Below the pieces are notes generated by a model. It was not told the DNA's origin. It worked only from the letters and a program-made list of their open reading frames with translations, and did not search any database. Below are positions 23,581-35,600 of a DNA stretch of 64,000 nucleotides, one piece after another (position 1 is the first letter of the stretch; each line of letters starts with the position of its first letter). Source of the stretch: Sporopachydermia quercuum (taxonomy: Eukaryota; Ascomycota; Sporopachydermiomycetes; Sporopachydermiales; Sporopachydermiaceae); NCBI GenBank assembly GCA_001599295.1, contig BCGN01000009.1:597002-661001 (forward strand), given 5' to 3'. The position numbers were made by a program, and so were the translations under genes.

Positions 23581-24736
23581 ATGGCTATACAGTTTATTCT
23601 TGTTCAGAATCGTCAAGGCAAAACAAGACTAGCAAAATGGTACACTGCTTACAGTGTAAGTAATTCTAATTATCTATTTTTTTTCTTCAATTGTTGATAG
23701 TTAAAGACCTTACAGATTAGATAAAATCTTTGATGGATCCTTTAAATAGGATGCTTATTGATGTCTTGATTGATTATGATAGCAATTGATATGATCAATC
23801 ATTCAATATTGATAGATTCTCAAGAGGAAGTTGGCAATAGGAGTTGAGACGAATGATGATACAATTATCTGATAATGGCAACAGACGATAGAAATATAGG
23901 ATGTGAACCAAGCAGGACTTGAGCAAAACAGGACCAAACTACTTTCAGTATTTTATTGTTATTCATTTCAATTTCATAAAACAGATCAACGCTCGATTCA
24001 GCTTGACATCCTTTAGCCTGTCTTTTTTTATCTTTCAATTCATCTTACATTTCCAAGTTTACAATTTACAATTTCATGTACTAATATCTGCATTCATAGG
24101 ATGAAGAAAAATTCAAACTGAAGAACGACGTTTTCAAGATCATTGCTACAAGAGATCAAAAGAATCAAAGCAATTTCGTTGAAGTAAGTATTGAGTTAGT
24201 TGTTGATCGATTGATTGGTGTATTCATTTATAGATGATACTATTTCAGAGTACGAATTAAGACTATGAGATGCTGCGAAGTGTAAAATATGATGAACAGT
24301 TGGTATGAATAGTAGAATGTTTTGATGTTTTTATTTATATGCTATCAGATTAATGTTCATTGTTAATCCGATCTACAGTTACTCTGTCTTTACATACATG
24401 TAGTCATGTTTCCAGTTCTCCTATAATCATCTTCTATTATCNATACTAACAACTCGCTAGTTTCGATCAAATAAAATAGTCTATCGGCGTTATGCAGGAT
24501 TGTTCTTCTGTGCCTGTATTGAAACAATTGATAATGAATTAAGTCATTTGGAAGCACTGCATCTTTTCGTTGAAACATTGGATACATTTTTTGGAAATGT
24601 ATGTGAGTTAGATATCGTATTCAATTTTTATAAAGTATATGCTTTACTAGATGAGATGTATTTGGCTGGTGAGATTGAAGAAACTGCTAAGAAGGTATTG
24701 TTGCAAAGAATTGAAGCTATTGATGAAATGGAATAA
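23581..24736 (+). CDS. APS2: AP-2 adaptor complex sigma (small) subunit, three exons
   Basis: 144 residues from exons 23581-23655, 24100-24183 and 24461-24736. Exon 1 gives MAIQFILVQNRQGKTRLAKW, exon 2 ends in NQSNFVE, and exon 3 starts FRSNKIVYRRYAGLFF and includes NVCELDIVFNFYKVYALLDEMYLAGEI. These line up end to end with AP-2 sigma (human 142 residues), including the IQNRAGKTRLAKWY and VYRRYAGLYF blocks. Both introns have GTAAGT donors and TACTAAT/TACTAAC branch points, and both junctions are in phase 0. The product is the small chain of the clathrin adaptor at the plasma membrane. AP-1 sigma is less likely, because the FVE-F junction and NVCELDLVFNFYKVY match AP-2. Confidence 0.95.
23656..24099 (+). 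other. APS2 intron 1 (444 nt)
   Basis: Donor GTAAGTAA, branch-point-like TACTAAT at 24079-24085, acceptor ATAG 14 nt after it. Splicing restores the AP-2 sigma frame. Confidence 0.93.
24184..24460 (+). other. APS2 intron 2 (277 nt)
   Basis: Donor GTAAGT, perfect TACTAAC at 24444-24450, acceptor CTAG 10 nt later. Joins FVE to FRSNKIVYRR in frame. Confidence 0.94.
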
Positions 24737-25528
24737 ATCGTAATTACTTGCTTCGTCGCTTTGTAATTTGATGATCTGACGATTATATGTGACTCAAGGA
24801 GTTGATTCTGAGGTTAGTATGAGACAGTTGGGTTGGTACTATCGCCCTGTAATGTAAGAATATTGCATTATGGTACTGTTATGAAGGAATTGCGAGCATA
24901 TACCTATGTTTAACTACTTGGAGATTAATTATAACCGCTATTGGTAGTATTGTCATATAATGCAATCGATCATGCGACATTTTAGTTATTCTCATTCTGC
25001 ATAGAAGCGTCCCTGTAGAATCATTCGGTATAGATTCATGCAAGCAGGTAGAGCAGTGATTGCTACAGTTACATTAATACAGCTACAAGGAAGTCTATCC
25101 AAGGAAAGCAATCCACATTATGATACCGACATTCTTTAAAGGATTTAGCTACTGTAACGAATCATGAAGCTTATTCAACTAAGGCCTAACGGATGAGTGC
25201 TACTTGATAGAAAACGAATGAAACGATTTCGTTATAATCACAATTATAATAATTATTTGGTGCTTTCGTATCTATTCACTATGTGCCACTGTTTCAAGTG
25301 AAATGATCGCTCTAACTTTATATGAAGATTAAAATAACATACTGCAAATGACTGAACCATGAACAATAAATCGGAATACTGTATATAAAGCTATTAATTT
25401 ATTAATTTAAATCCATTATTTGGTGATTATGATAATAAATTCAACATAAACTCTACGTGACTATCATCATACGTAACTCTTCTAATTTTCAGCATCTGTA
25501 TCATCTATTCTTATACTCAATCTAAGAT
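24737..25528. other. Convergent intergenic region APS2 / CDC8
   Basis: About 790 bp of AT-rich DNA. No gene, RNA or repeat recognised. Confidence 0.5.
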
Positions 25529-26525
25529 TCAAAAGCAATAAAACCTTTTAAACCTCTTATTCTTCACAATTGCATCAAATTCATTCCAAATTTCCTGTTT
25601 TACTTCATCAATTGTTTTNCCTTTGACATTCAACGTTTTCCATACAGAATTATCATTGGAACTCGCATTCTCGTTATTACCTTCTTCCTGGATAAAATAT
25701 CCAAAGACATCTCTCACTTTGTCCTGAAAGGATGAATCTTCATATCTTTCTTCGCCATATCCACCACGAGATAATAAATCCAATGCTGACGATGTATGAA
25801 GAAAAAAGGTAATATCTGGTTTTATCAACCCTTTATCTGGTGATAAACACCAATCACGGTCCAAACCTTTAGCCGTGGAATAAGCAATACCAGAATAAAC
25901 ATATCTATCTAGAACAATATAGTTTCCTTTCAATAATTCATTTTCAATCTCTTTTATTTTTTCCCATCGATTCGCAGAAAATAAAAGATGGATAGCTTCA
26001 TCTGAAAGATTGGTTGATGTGTCTGTAAGGTAGTTGTTGATTAGTTTTCCAATAGGAGTTGTGCGGTCTAGATTAGTTAGTAAATGAGGTAGAAAACAGA
26101 AAGAAAGGATTTCGTTATGGATATAGAAAAGAATATAACGAGAGAGGATTGCTATGAACTGAAATATGAGGCTTCGTTGTTCTACATAAATATGATCTCG
26201 CTGTTCTACTCATAACGACTTTTCGCGAAAACAGGGTCTAAGGGAGCTTTCTTCCAAATTGAGGTTCATCATCGTCCTCAGTATTCAAATGACCTTTTCT
26301 AAATCAATTCAACTTGACACAATCCAATCGCTTTTCAATACAAACACAGCCACCAGCACTATACTTACCAGGAAACTTCTTCAGCAGTACTTTTCTATCT
26401 GAGTGTTCTTTAGCGAATTTGGCTCTCAAATTATCAACTAAAGCATCGCATTGTGTTGATTTGCCTACTCTGTCTAGTCCTTCTATTAGTATCAGTAGAC
26501 CTCTTTCTGATGATCCATCTGACAT
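25529..26525 (-). CDS. CDC8: Thymidylate kinase, two exons
   Basis: 231 residues from exons 26369-26525 and 25529-26067 (minus). Phosphorylates dTMP to dTDP, essential for DNA synthesis. P-loop GLDRVGKST is at residues 16-24. The FPDRTTPIGK motif is split by the intron after the first base of the Asp codon. LSDEAIHLLFSANRWE, the DRYVYSGIAYS motif and DWCLSPDKGLIKPD follow as in yeast Cdc8. An Asn/Glu-rich insert lies near residue 190. The frame is open 73 codons further upstream, but the ATG at 26525 matches the family start, and a perfect MCB (ACGCGT) lies 200 bp upstream, which would fall inside the coding region if the longer start were used. Confidence 0.95.
26068..26368 (-). other. CDC8 intron (301 nt)
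   Basis: On the minus strand the donor is GTAAGT. TACTAAC lies at 26076-26082 (plus coordinates) with the acceptor TAATCTAG 8 nt after it. Splicing joins KKFP-G to AC-RTTPIGK and recreates the family motif FPDRTTPIGK. Confidence 0.94.
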
Positions 26526-26724
26526 GGCGATGAGCTCCTCTGTATGTTTCTTATAAGATATAGGTAATCTATAATCAAAGGAATATACAAGGAAGAAATG
26601 CTTGAACCGACCAATTAATATCAATCTGAAGGGAAGATAGCTGACTTCGTATAATAAATCATGCGCATTTTGATCTATGATCATATGTTGGTGAGGACCT
26701 TTATATCTAATAAACAATTCAAAT

Positions 26725-26730
26725 ACGCGT
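26725..26730. promoter_or_regulatory. MCB element (ACGCGT) upstream of CDC8
   Basis: Perfect MluI cell-cycle box 200 bp upstream of the CDC8 ATG. MBF drives CDC8 and other DNA-synthesis genes at G1/S in baker's yeast through this element. The role here is by analogy. Confidence 0.55.
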
Positions 26731-28194
26731 TTAATCATTAGCAATTGAGATGAGATGAGATAAGAGTGAATTTATGATTACGTAATTAATAATATGGTGT
26801 TTTGGCAGTGAGACGTCAAGTTTTGAGAAATATTAAGTTTGTATTTAAGCTTTTAGGTTTAACACTTAGCTGACGTAAAGTCAGAGGTAGCAACATTTCA
26901 AACTGTTCTATTTCTATGTGTTGATGTTTGCGAAAGTGCGTCCAATCAATTAAGGGTTGGGAGGTAGATGATAAGAGATGAATTGGTAATCCGANGACTA
27001 TGATAACTGGGGAAGATAGGTAAGGAAGAAGAATTTGGAAGGGAGATGAAGGGTTTGATAGAAGGAAAATTAACGAATAAGGATTGAAGGGAATGAATGC
27101 TAAATACTCCGATAAAGACCGCGTACAAGTTCATAGAATATTTTGAATGAAGTGTATAAAAGTAGATCATGAATGAACGAATACATAAATGATTGGTTGC
27201 TTGAAGTATCAAGAGGTGATTTGGGGAGCACCAAATATTCAGTCATNTGACATTTATAAACTCATTCAGATAAAGATCGAAATTCNATCAATAGTGAATC
27301 AAATCATTCGTACAATGTATAGATNCGTAGTTTGATCTACACCTTCAGTCCCATATTGAAGAATACTTCCTTTCATCATTTTTCATGGTTGAAAACCCCT
27401 TCAGAACTCATGCACCCTTTGTATGAGTATTTTATTCAATAAGTAGTTGGTTTCTGTGTATCATTTTTATATTAAACAGTACTCAGCGAGCCAGTCCTGT
27501 CAATCATTCATGGTCCCCATCTCTCAACTGAGGCCTCATTATTATTCAATTACTAATCCTAAAATCAGCTCTTACTCATCTTGCGGTCCAACTTTAACCT
27601 GTTATTGATCTACTTTGATCCAGCACGATTAACTAATCAACAAGTGAGTAAATGAATGAATACTGAACGTAGATATAATGTAACAGCTTGTGGTTTTTAA
27701 TTCACCTTGTCGAATAGTTAGGGAAGAAAAGTCTCGAAGAATTTTTTGACCTCGTCAGACAGCTGGTGTCAAGCTATACAATGAGTGTTACTAAGTGCAA
27801 CGAAAAATCGTACAACCAATCAATCTTCACAATATAGATCTGAATGTTTGATCAAATGAAATAATAAACTACAATCCTCTTATAAATTCTCTCCCTATAC
27901 TTATTGTTTTATTCTCTATTATAAATTATCTTTAGACAGGATCAATGGTAGCTCCTTCAAACCACCTTCCTACATACGCTTCCCATGCACTTCAATCCAT
28001 TCTCTTCATTCACATTTCCTGTTTTCACGTCAGCAGTAAACTCCTTCTAAAATCTTCATTATGAAATCGAAAGCAATATACTTGATCTACGTATCTTTAA
28101 TGAATGAATACTCTACGCCCATTATTATGTAACTCATTCCTGCCTCCAGCAACTTATCTTGAACATCAAGGGAGCATCAGCGTTCCCCGTGTTT

Positions 28195-28224
28195 TTCTTG
28201 AACGCTCCCTATCCCCTATAAATA
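28195..28224 (+). promoter_or_regulatory. PDI1 promoter: HSE-like, STRE and TATA box
   Basis: TTCTTGAA (28195-28202) is a heat-shock-element dyad, CCCCT (28213-28217) a stress-response element, and TATAAATA (28217-28224) a TATA box, about 265-290 bp upstream of the PDI1 ATG. A CAGCG core resembling part of the UPR element lies just upstream (about 28178-28182). The combination suits a stress-inducible ER chaperone; none is tested. Confidence 0.4.
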
Positions 28225-28487
28225 AAGTTTCAGTTTTGCCAACTTGTAAAAGTTACAGAATGGGAAATTATGCCTAAACGCCAGCAAGGAACTTTCAATT
28301 TAATGTAACTTTTCACTTCTTCGTTCTCACTGTTGCTTTTCTCTTTTATAGTGATTTGCTGTACATGATGAACGAGCGAATGAAGAGACTTATTATCTTT
28401 CTTGATCATTGTTGAAGGAAAGAATTGAATTGTATTGATTTGATTGTTTTCTTTGTATGGTACAGTAGAGTATAGGTAGGAAGAACA

Positions 28488-30140
28488 ATGAAGGTCTCAA
28501 CAATTACCAGTGTGTTTGCCTCTGTGGTGGCATTATACAGTAAAGGAGCCTTTGCAGCTGATGGAGCTATTGCTTCTGATGACTCAGAAGTTGTGAAATT
28601 AGATGGCAAGACGTTCAATGAGTTTGTCAATGATAATGACTTAGTTTTGGCTGAATTTTTTGCTCCCTGGTGCGGACATTGCAAGAATTTGGCCCCAGAA
28701 TTCGAAGCTGCCGCTGATGTATTAAAGGCTAACGATATTCGTTTAGCCCAGATCGATTGTACTGACAACTCTGAATTATGTCAAAAATACGAAGTTAAAG
28801 GATATCCTACTTTGAAAGTATTTAAGGGTTTAGATACTTTTGATGATTATTTGGGAGCTCGTAAGTCTGATTCGATTGTTTCATACATGATTAAGCAAAG
28901 TTTACCTGCTATCTCCCCTATTGAAAGTGCAGCTGACTTCGATAAGTTTGTTGAAACTGCCGATGACGTGGTTATTCTTGGATTTGTTGATCCTGAGGAT
29001 GAAGAAAGCAACAAGGTTTACGGTGAAGTTGCTGAGAAGTTAAGAAACTCTTACTTTTTCTCTCAAANCAGTAGCGAAAATGAAGACTTGGCTAAGAAGT
29101 ACGATGTTAAGTCATTTCCAGCTATTGTTTTAATTAGAAAGTCTGAATCTGAATCAAGTGTATATGCTCCTGAAGAAGGTTTCACCACCGACGGAGTCGC
29201 TGAATTTTTCAGCGTTGAATCTATGCCATTATTTGGTGATGTTACTGGTCAAACTTACTCCTCTTACATGGAGTCTGTTAGACCTCTAGTCTATTTCTTC
29301 TATGATAGTGAAGAAGCTAGAGAAGAGTTTGCTGAAGTTATCAAGCCATTGGCTAAAAAATACAGAGGTGTTTTGAACTTTGCCGGTGTTGATGCCCTTA
29401 AGTTTGGTAGACATGCTGAAAACCTCAACATGAAACAAGAATGGCCTGTTCTCGTGATCCATGACATGCAATCTAACAAGAAGTTCGGATTCCCTCAAGA
29501 CCTCGAATTGACTGCTAAAGCTTTTGAAAAACATGTTGAAGATTTCCTTGCCGGCGATTTGTCTCCCACCGAAAAGTCCGAACCTATTCCTGAAGTTCAA
29601 GATGAAGCTGTATATAAGGTTGTCGCAAAGACTTTCGATGAAATCGTGAAGGATGACGACAAGGATGTTTTGATCGAATTCTTTGCTCCATGGTGCGGAC
29701 ATTGCAAGAAGTTGGCTCCTACCTACGAGGAATTAGCCGAATTATATAAGGAAAACCCTCTTGTCTCTGACAAAGTTGTGATTGCCAAGATTGATGGTAG
29801 TGCCAACGACGTTGATGTTCAAATTGCCGGTTTCCCCACCATCTTCTTCTATAAGGCTCATGATAAGGAAAACCCCATCATCTTTGAGGGTCCCAGAGAA
29901 CTCGAAAACTTCGTTTCGTTCATCGCAGAAAATGGTTACCATAAGGTTAATGGTTTTACCGCCAAGGAAGAATACGAAGCTTCCAAGGATAGCGAAGAAG
30001 CTGAAGAAAAGGAAGAAGAATCTGCTGCTGAAGAAGAAGAAGAAAACTCATCTGTTGAATCCGCCAGTGAATCAGATGTCTCTCAATCTGAATCAACTGC
30101 TGCCACCTCTTCCGCCACCGTTTCTCACGATGAATTGTAA
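28488..30140 (+). CDS. PDI1: Protein disulfide isomerase (ER lumen)
   Basis: 550 residues. A signal peptide of about 23 residues ends in KGAFA. Two thioredoxin domains with WCGHC active sites (Cys62/Cys65 and Cys403/Cys406) bracket two redox-inactive domains, the a-b-b'-a' arrangement. An acidic Glu/Ser tail (about 490-545) precedes the ER retrieval signal HDEL. The enzyme oxidises and isomerises disulfides of secretory proteins with Ero1. Length fits yeast Pdi1 (522). One N is in the b domain. Codon use is visibly biased (AAG, GCC, TTC), as expected for a highly expressed gene. Confidence 0.97.
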   Translation: MKVSTITSVFASVVALYSKGAFAADGAIASDDSEVVKLDGKTFNEFVNDNDLVLAEFFAPWCGHCKNLAPEFEAAADVLKANDIRLAQIDCTDNSELCQKYEVKGYPTLKVFKGLDTFDDYLGARKSDSIVSYMIKQSLPAISPIESAADFDKFVETADDVVILGFVDPEDEESNKVYGEVAEKLRNSYFFSQXSSENEDLAKKYDVKSFPAIVLIRKSESESSVYAPEEGFTTDGVAEFFSVESMPLFGDVTGQTYSSYMESVRPLVYFFYDSEEAREEFAEVIKPLAKKYRGVLNFAGVDALKFGRHAENLNMKQEWPVLVIHDMQSNKKFGFPQDLELTAKAFEKHVEDFLAGDLSPTEKSEPIPEVQDEAVYKVVAKTFDEIVKDDDKDVLIEFFAPWCGHCKKLAPTYEELAELYKENPLVSDKVVIAKIDGSANDVDVQIAGFPTIFFYKAHDKENPIIFEGPRELENFVSFIAENGYHKVNGFTAKEEYEASKDSEEAEEKEEESAAEEEEENSSVESASESDVSQSESTAATSSATVSHDEL

Positions 30141-30747
30141 GATAATCAAATTACCTTTTAATTCTTTATTTCATAAATACATTATTTAAATTCCATATGT
30201 TTNAACATAGTATGTATCATTCTTTTACTANCGAAACTGTAGATGATACACTCTCATGAAAACCTGTTATTCCCCATATTCCTNTACAATTTGTTCTTTN
30301 TAGCGCTTCTGCTCCCGCGCAACCAATAGCCTCATTAGCAACCTTTTCCATTCATGCACATACATGCATAAGTATGCACCGATATTGACCTTAATTTTAG
30401 AGTTCATCAAACTTTGTCCCATGTGTAGTAATATAGCCAGCCGGGTAACAAGTGAAATTTATTATTTGGCTTCTTATTATTGAAAATTTTATGGAAATCA
30501 TTAAGAGGCAGCAATTCATACAAAAGGATCAGATAAACTTGTCATATTTCTCCTGAAAATGTTACTATAAAGTCAATTATATGGCGCTTGTANCTCCTAT
30601 TGAATAGCCAGTTGAATTCATAATCNAATCTATGGGAATGCATTATTTGCATCTACAACGGAAAAGGTGACTGGAGTATTTGGTTGCATTGATCGAGTTC
30701 TTATCGGGTATATTTGGTATACTTTTTTTTGCATTTGATAATTAAAG
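30141..30747. other. Intergenic region PDI1 to MET13
   Basis: 607 bp with several isolated Ns. It holds the PDI1 3' end and the MET13 promoter. No Cbf1 CACGTG or Met31/32 core was found. Confidence 0.5.
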
Positions 30748-32631
30748 ATGAAGATATCTCAAAAGCTGGAACAAGCACATCAGCAGCAACTAGCAGCTGG
30801 AAATAAAGAGGAGAGTGTTCCTACATTTTCTTTTGAATTTTTTGTGCCTAAGACTTCACAAGGAATACAAAACTTATACGATCGTATGGATCGTATGTAT
30901 GAGCTTGGACCTCAATTTGTTGATATCACTTGGAACGCTGGAGGTGTTTTATCCAATTTAACATGTGAAATCACCGATACTGCTCAATCGGTTATAGGTA
31001 TTGATACTTGTATGCACTTAACGTGTACAGGTATGCCAAAGGAAATGGTAGATAATGCTTTGAAATCTGCTTATGAAGCAGGCTGCCAAAACATATTAGC
31101 TTTACGTGGTGATCCAGTAGTAACGAAAGAAGGTGAAGCTCCTCCTGCTTTCTATTATGCTGTTGATCTTGTTAAGTATATTCGTGAACAGTATGGTGAT
31201 CATTTCGCTATTGGAGTTGCTGCTTATCCAGAAGGCCATCCAGAAGAACAAAATATTGACGTGTTGATCCAACATCTAAAAGAGAAAGTGGATGCCGGTG
31301 CAGATTTCATTATAACTCAAATGTTTTATGACGCTGATAACTTCATTTCTTGGGTAAAGAAATGCAGAGCAGCAGGCATTAACATCCCTATTTTGCCTGG
31401 TATTATGCCCATCTCTACTTACGCCAGTTTCATTAGACGTGCTACTTGGTGTGAAATCAATATTCTTCCTAGCTGGTTGGAAGTTTTGGAAAACGTGAAA
31501 GATGACGATGCCAAAGTGCGTAAGCTTGGCTGCAAACTAGTAGCTGATATGTGCAGTAAAATTCTCAATGCTGGTATTGGAATTACCCATCTACATTTCT
31601 ATACCATGAATTTAGAGAAATCAACAATGATGGTATTGGAAGAATTAGGGGTTCTTTCAAAACAGAATTGCAGAAGTGGTACTTCATCACCTTTACCATG
31701 GAGACAATCATTAGCCAAAGGAAGAGATCGTGAATCTGTTCGACCTATTTTTTGGAGAAATAGAAGATACACTTACATTTCGCGTACTCAAGATTGGGAT
31801 GAATTCCCTAATGGAAGATGGGGTGATAGTAGATCACCAGCTTTTGGCGAATTAGACCTATTTTCTGGTGGTGTATTAAGACATACTCCCAAGAAAGCCT
31901 TAGAACTATGGGGCTGTCCTTCTACTACTGCCGGAATTGGTANTTTAATCATCAAATATTTAGATGGGAAAATCAAAAGCTTGCCATGGAGTGATTCTCC
32001 GGCTACAGTTGAAGTCAATCCAATCAAATCAGAAATCGTTGATTTAAACGAACGTGGGTTAATTACTGTTAATTCTCAACCTCCTATTGATGGATTACCA
32101 TCAACTGATGCCGTTCACGGTTGGGGACCAAAGAATGGCTATGTGTATCAAAAGGCATATTTAGAGCTATTCTTATCTAAAGAAACATTAGATATTGTTA
32201 TTGGAAGAATTGAAGCACTCATCAAAGAAAACCCCAACAATAATGATTTAATCACCTACTATGCTGTCAATAAGGAAGGACAGCTGTTTACCAATGCTCA
32301 AGTAGATTGTGCCAATGCAGTTACCTGGGGAATCTATCCTGGGAAAGAAATCGTTCAACCAACTGTTGTCGAGAAAGTTGCTTTCTTAGCATGGAAAGAC
32401 GAAGCATTCAAAGTAGGTGTTGAATGGGCCGGTATCTTTGATACTAAAGAAGCCGAGCTTTTTGTTTCAGGAGAAGGCAAAGGAAAACCATGCGACAAAG
32501 ATTGTTTAAAAGCTTCTTCTGCATTGATTTCCAATATTATGAACAATTGGTATCTTGTTAACATTGTGCATAATGACTATAAACAAGAGAATGTTATTTT
32601 CAAGTTATTTGAAGGATTATCACAAGTTTAA
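30748..32631 (+). CDS. MET13: Methylenetetrahydrofolate reductase, Met13 type
   Basis: 627 residues. Reduces 5,10-methylene-THF to 5-methyl-THF for methionine synthesis. The N-terminal FAD-binding TIM barrel (about 1-310) shows SFEFFVPKTSQG, DITWNAGG, MHLTCTG, NILALRGDP, GVAAYPEGHPE and ITQMFYD. A linker leads to the eukaryotic regulatory C-terminal domain with WDEFPNGRWGDSRSPAFGELD, KKALELWG and the VTWGIYPGKEI region. The MKISQKLEQ start and VPKTSQGIQNLYDRMDRMYE match yeast Met13 rather than Met12. One N is in the C-terminal half. Confidence 0.97.
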   Translation: MKISQKLEQAHQQQLAAGNKEESVPTFSFEFFVPKTSQGIQNLYDRMDRMYELGPQFVDITWNAGGVLSNLTCEITDTAQSVIGIDTCMHLTCTGMPKEMVDNALKSAYEAGCQNILALRGDPVVTKEGEAPPAFYYAVDLVKYIREQYGDHFAIGVAAYPEGHPEEQNIDVLIQHLKEKVDAGADFIITQMFYDADNFISWVKKCRAAGINIPILPGIMPISTYASFIRRATWCEINILPSWLEVLENVKDDDAKVRKLGCKLVADMCSKILNAGIGITHLHFYTMNLEKSTMMVLEELGVLSKQNCRSGTSSPLPWRQSLAKGRDRESVRPIFWRNRRYTYISRTQDWDEFPNGRWGDSRSPAFGELDLFSGGVLRHTPKKALELWGCPSTTAGIGXLIIKYLDGKIKSLPWSDSPATVEVNPIKSEIVDLNERGLITVNSQPPIDGLPSTDAVHGWGPKNGYVYQKAYLELFLSKETLDIVIGRIEALIKENPNNNDLITYYAVNKEGQLFTNAQVDCANAVTWGIYPGKEIVQPTVVEKVAFLAWKDEAFKVGVEWAGIFDTKEAELFVSGEGKGKPCDKDCLKASSALISNIMNNWYLVNIVHNDYKQENVIFKLFEGLSQV

Positions 32632-35600
32632 TTCTTTCTCTATAAATAACATTACTTGCTGGTGCTAGCACTGTTTTTATTACTATTTATTATCTTGCAT
32701 ATTGATATCAATACTGTGTATTATTCAACTACTGATAAGAACTGATCTCAACGACAGCTCATGTATTCATATTTATCTCTTTCTTTTTTATTACTATCTT
32801 TTATTATGATCTATGATTATTTTGTTCATTAATATTTTACTTATTCATTCATTTAGTCATAATTCTTTATTCATTATATATATAGTTGCTTGGGTCTAAC
32901 GATAGATATTGGTTATGGGGACATCAACTGTCTGGAAAATTTGCTTTAGATGGGGAGGATACGAGTGACAGTGGAAAGATAAGGGTAACAAATCGATTGG
33001 TCTTCATTTGGTTCTATAATTGACTGACCTTCTATTTCTCTATTGTCAATCGTTCTCTTAGTTTTTTATTTTTATTTTTATTTTATTCACCCTTTTTAAT
33101 GCTAGGGAGGAACTTGCTTATCTAATCAACAGTTTGATTATCATTTTAAATTGATGTCATTGGTATGGTTTGCGTGTGGTTTAAAGCGTGTTTTATAGTA
33201 TTTGTTAAACAATGGAAGCTGGTGGTATTCAAACAAAGTATGATAGTATACTTCTGTTGAATCATCAGGAAATATAACAATACAATGTTAGGTTAATATA
33301 CTTTCTCAACGAAGTATATTAAGGTGTGTATATACAATTCAATCCAAATATGTTCTTGGAATAGAAGTTGAAGCAAGTAGTAGTAGTACTAGTAGTAGTA
33401 TGTATTTGATCATAGCAAGGGACTTTAGCAACCCTCGTATCTATATCAAAGCTTTCAATTGCTAAACTACCTTCATTATCGTGAATAAATTAAAACAGAA
33501 TACACTAAAATATAGCAGAATGAAAAAGGAAGATATTAAAAAATGAATATGATAAACAAAGCTCTATCATTTGGTAAGTGAATTCTTATCTGACTATACG
33601 AAATCTGCCATATGAAACCTTTTATTTTCTCCACCGCGATACAAAATATCAGAGAACGCACTCTCTGAATAGTACAATACTTATTTCTTCATCAACGAAA
33701 AAGTTAGGAGGTAGTTTCTTTTAATTAAAAAGAAAGATAAAAATGAATGATAATTAACATTGAAATACTTTACTGAATATAAATTCATTCCTCGCATAAA
33801 TTATCTCCTACAGCCAACAGTTTGTTTTGTTCTAGTATAATCATACTCTATTTAGTACTCTACCTAGTACTTTGTTTATTCACACTGCTAATATTCATTA
33901 GTTGGATTTCGATCTACATTACATATAAAGGTAAATAAAAATTCATCGGAAGAGATTCAGGATTTCAGATATACGGGAAACAGAGACCCTTTTTTTATCA
34001 ATCTCTTCATACTTCCTTCTCTGTGTTATCTCGATTTGTTTGAAAGCAACTCAGGGCGAAAACAGATCGAATACTACTCTTGTTTCAAGCACGGTTCGTA
34101 TCTTGCGCAAGGAAAAAAGAAAAGAGAAAGATACTAATAATAAATAAATTTGATGACATTTAGAAAGAAGCAATATTTGTTCAATGTTTGTTCATTATGT
34201 ATACCGTTAAGACAACTGAGATTGATGTACTTCGATGAGAGGAAGGGAGATCTCGGTTGTTGATACTTCAGATCGGTTCATATTTTTGTTAGGATAGTAG
34301 TGATTAGCATCAAATATTTCTACAATTCTAGAGTTTTATAATAACTACTCTATTTTTGATTTTTAATTCTACCGAGCCCATATGGATAGGATTCTTGCGT
34401 TTGACTCATTCTTCTGTTGGCAATGAACAAAGGAATTGTATTCATAGTTTAACATTCATTGTTCTGACAACGCACGTGCGCGCGCAAGTGATACCAAGTT
34501 TATGCCTTTCAATAACCCTTAGTGTTTTTCCGAGAGTCTCAGGCACAAAAGACGATTTCCAAGCAAAAGTATAATATAGTGGATGACCTTTAAACATCTA
34601 TTTAGTTAACTTATAAGTCAACATAGTAAGAATCACTGAGATAAATGACGGATAATTCATTTGCTATCTCAGCTTCATTGTCTATCTTGATAGATAAAAG
34701 AATCATTGTTGTAGATAAACTTTCACTAGTCTGAACTTTAAACTAAACTTCCGAGTTAATATGTATTAGGTTGAGATTCCGAGATGATCTGCATGGCTCA
34801 GTATGAAGAAAAGGATAACTATATTGAACTGACTTTAGTAAAACAGTAAAGGAAGTAATCATGTCAAACGTTTGTAAATAGTTCTATTCCTTTACTGCTT
34901 GGTTATCCTATTCTTGCGAAGATCATGAAAGCACTCGGCTTGAAACTTATAGATAGTTCATATCATCAATGTTTCCTATCTTTTAACATTAAACAATGCC
35001 TAAACTAGAATCTACCTGAAATATAAACTTTATACCGGTACATCATAATGATCTGCATCAATAAGTGAAGGTCCTCAGACACTAGTGGTAGCAGATTAGA
35101 GAAATTTTACGCAGGTAACACCCAATTAGCTCTAAATGGTTCGCTAAATGGTCAAAGTTTATTCAAGATTTCACTAAAATCTAGTTTCTTTCCTTCCATC
35201 AACCCATCAACATGAGGCTGGAAACCAAAACAGAATGCATAATGACAATTCTTCTAAAGGCTCAGTTGACTATCAACAAAGCTTTTCGTAATGTTACAGA
35301 AATACACTTGTTTTGATCATTACAAACGCCTATAGGAGCATGAAGGATATTCTAATATTTGATTTTAAACTGCGGACTTTGGTGCCATTCTTACGTTAAG
35401 TATAAGCAAGCATCGTTTTCGGTGCTGGAAGTTGCGTTAGTTATATTTTGGATGATTGGATCAATCTGATATTTTTTAGAGTATGAATAACCTAGAAACT
35501 CACTTGAAGTTGTTGTTTTCACTTGTATCAACTTTCACGCTCCTAATGTTCACAAGCTTCAAATTGTTAGAAGAGTATCAAAACATTCATTTTTCCCCAT

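Larger units (their letters stand above)
26526..28487. other. Divergent intergenic region CDC8 / PDI1
   Basis: About 2 kb. Contains the CDC8 MCB and the PDI1 promoter elements listed separately. An open frame at 26946-27212 (minus) looks spurious. Confidence 0.5.
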
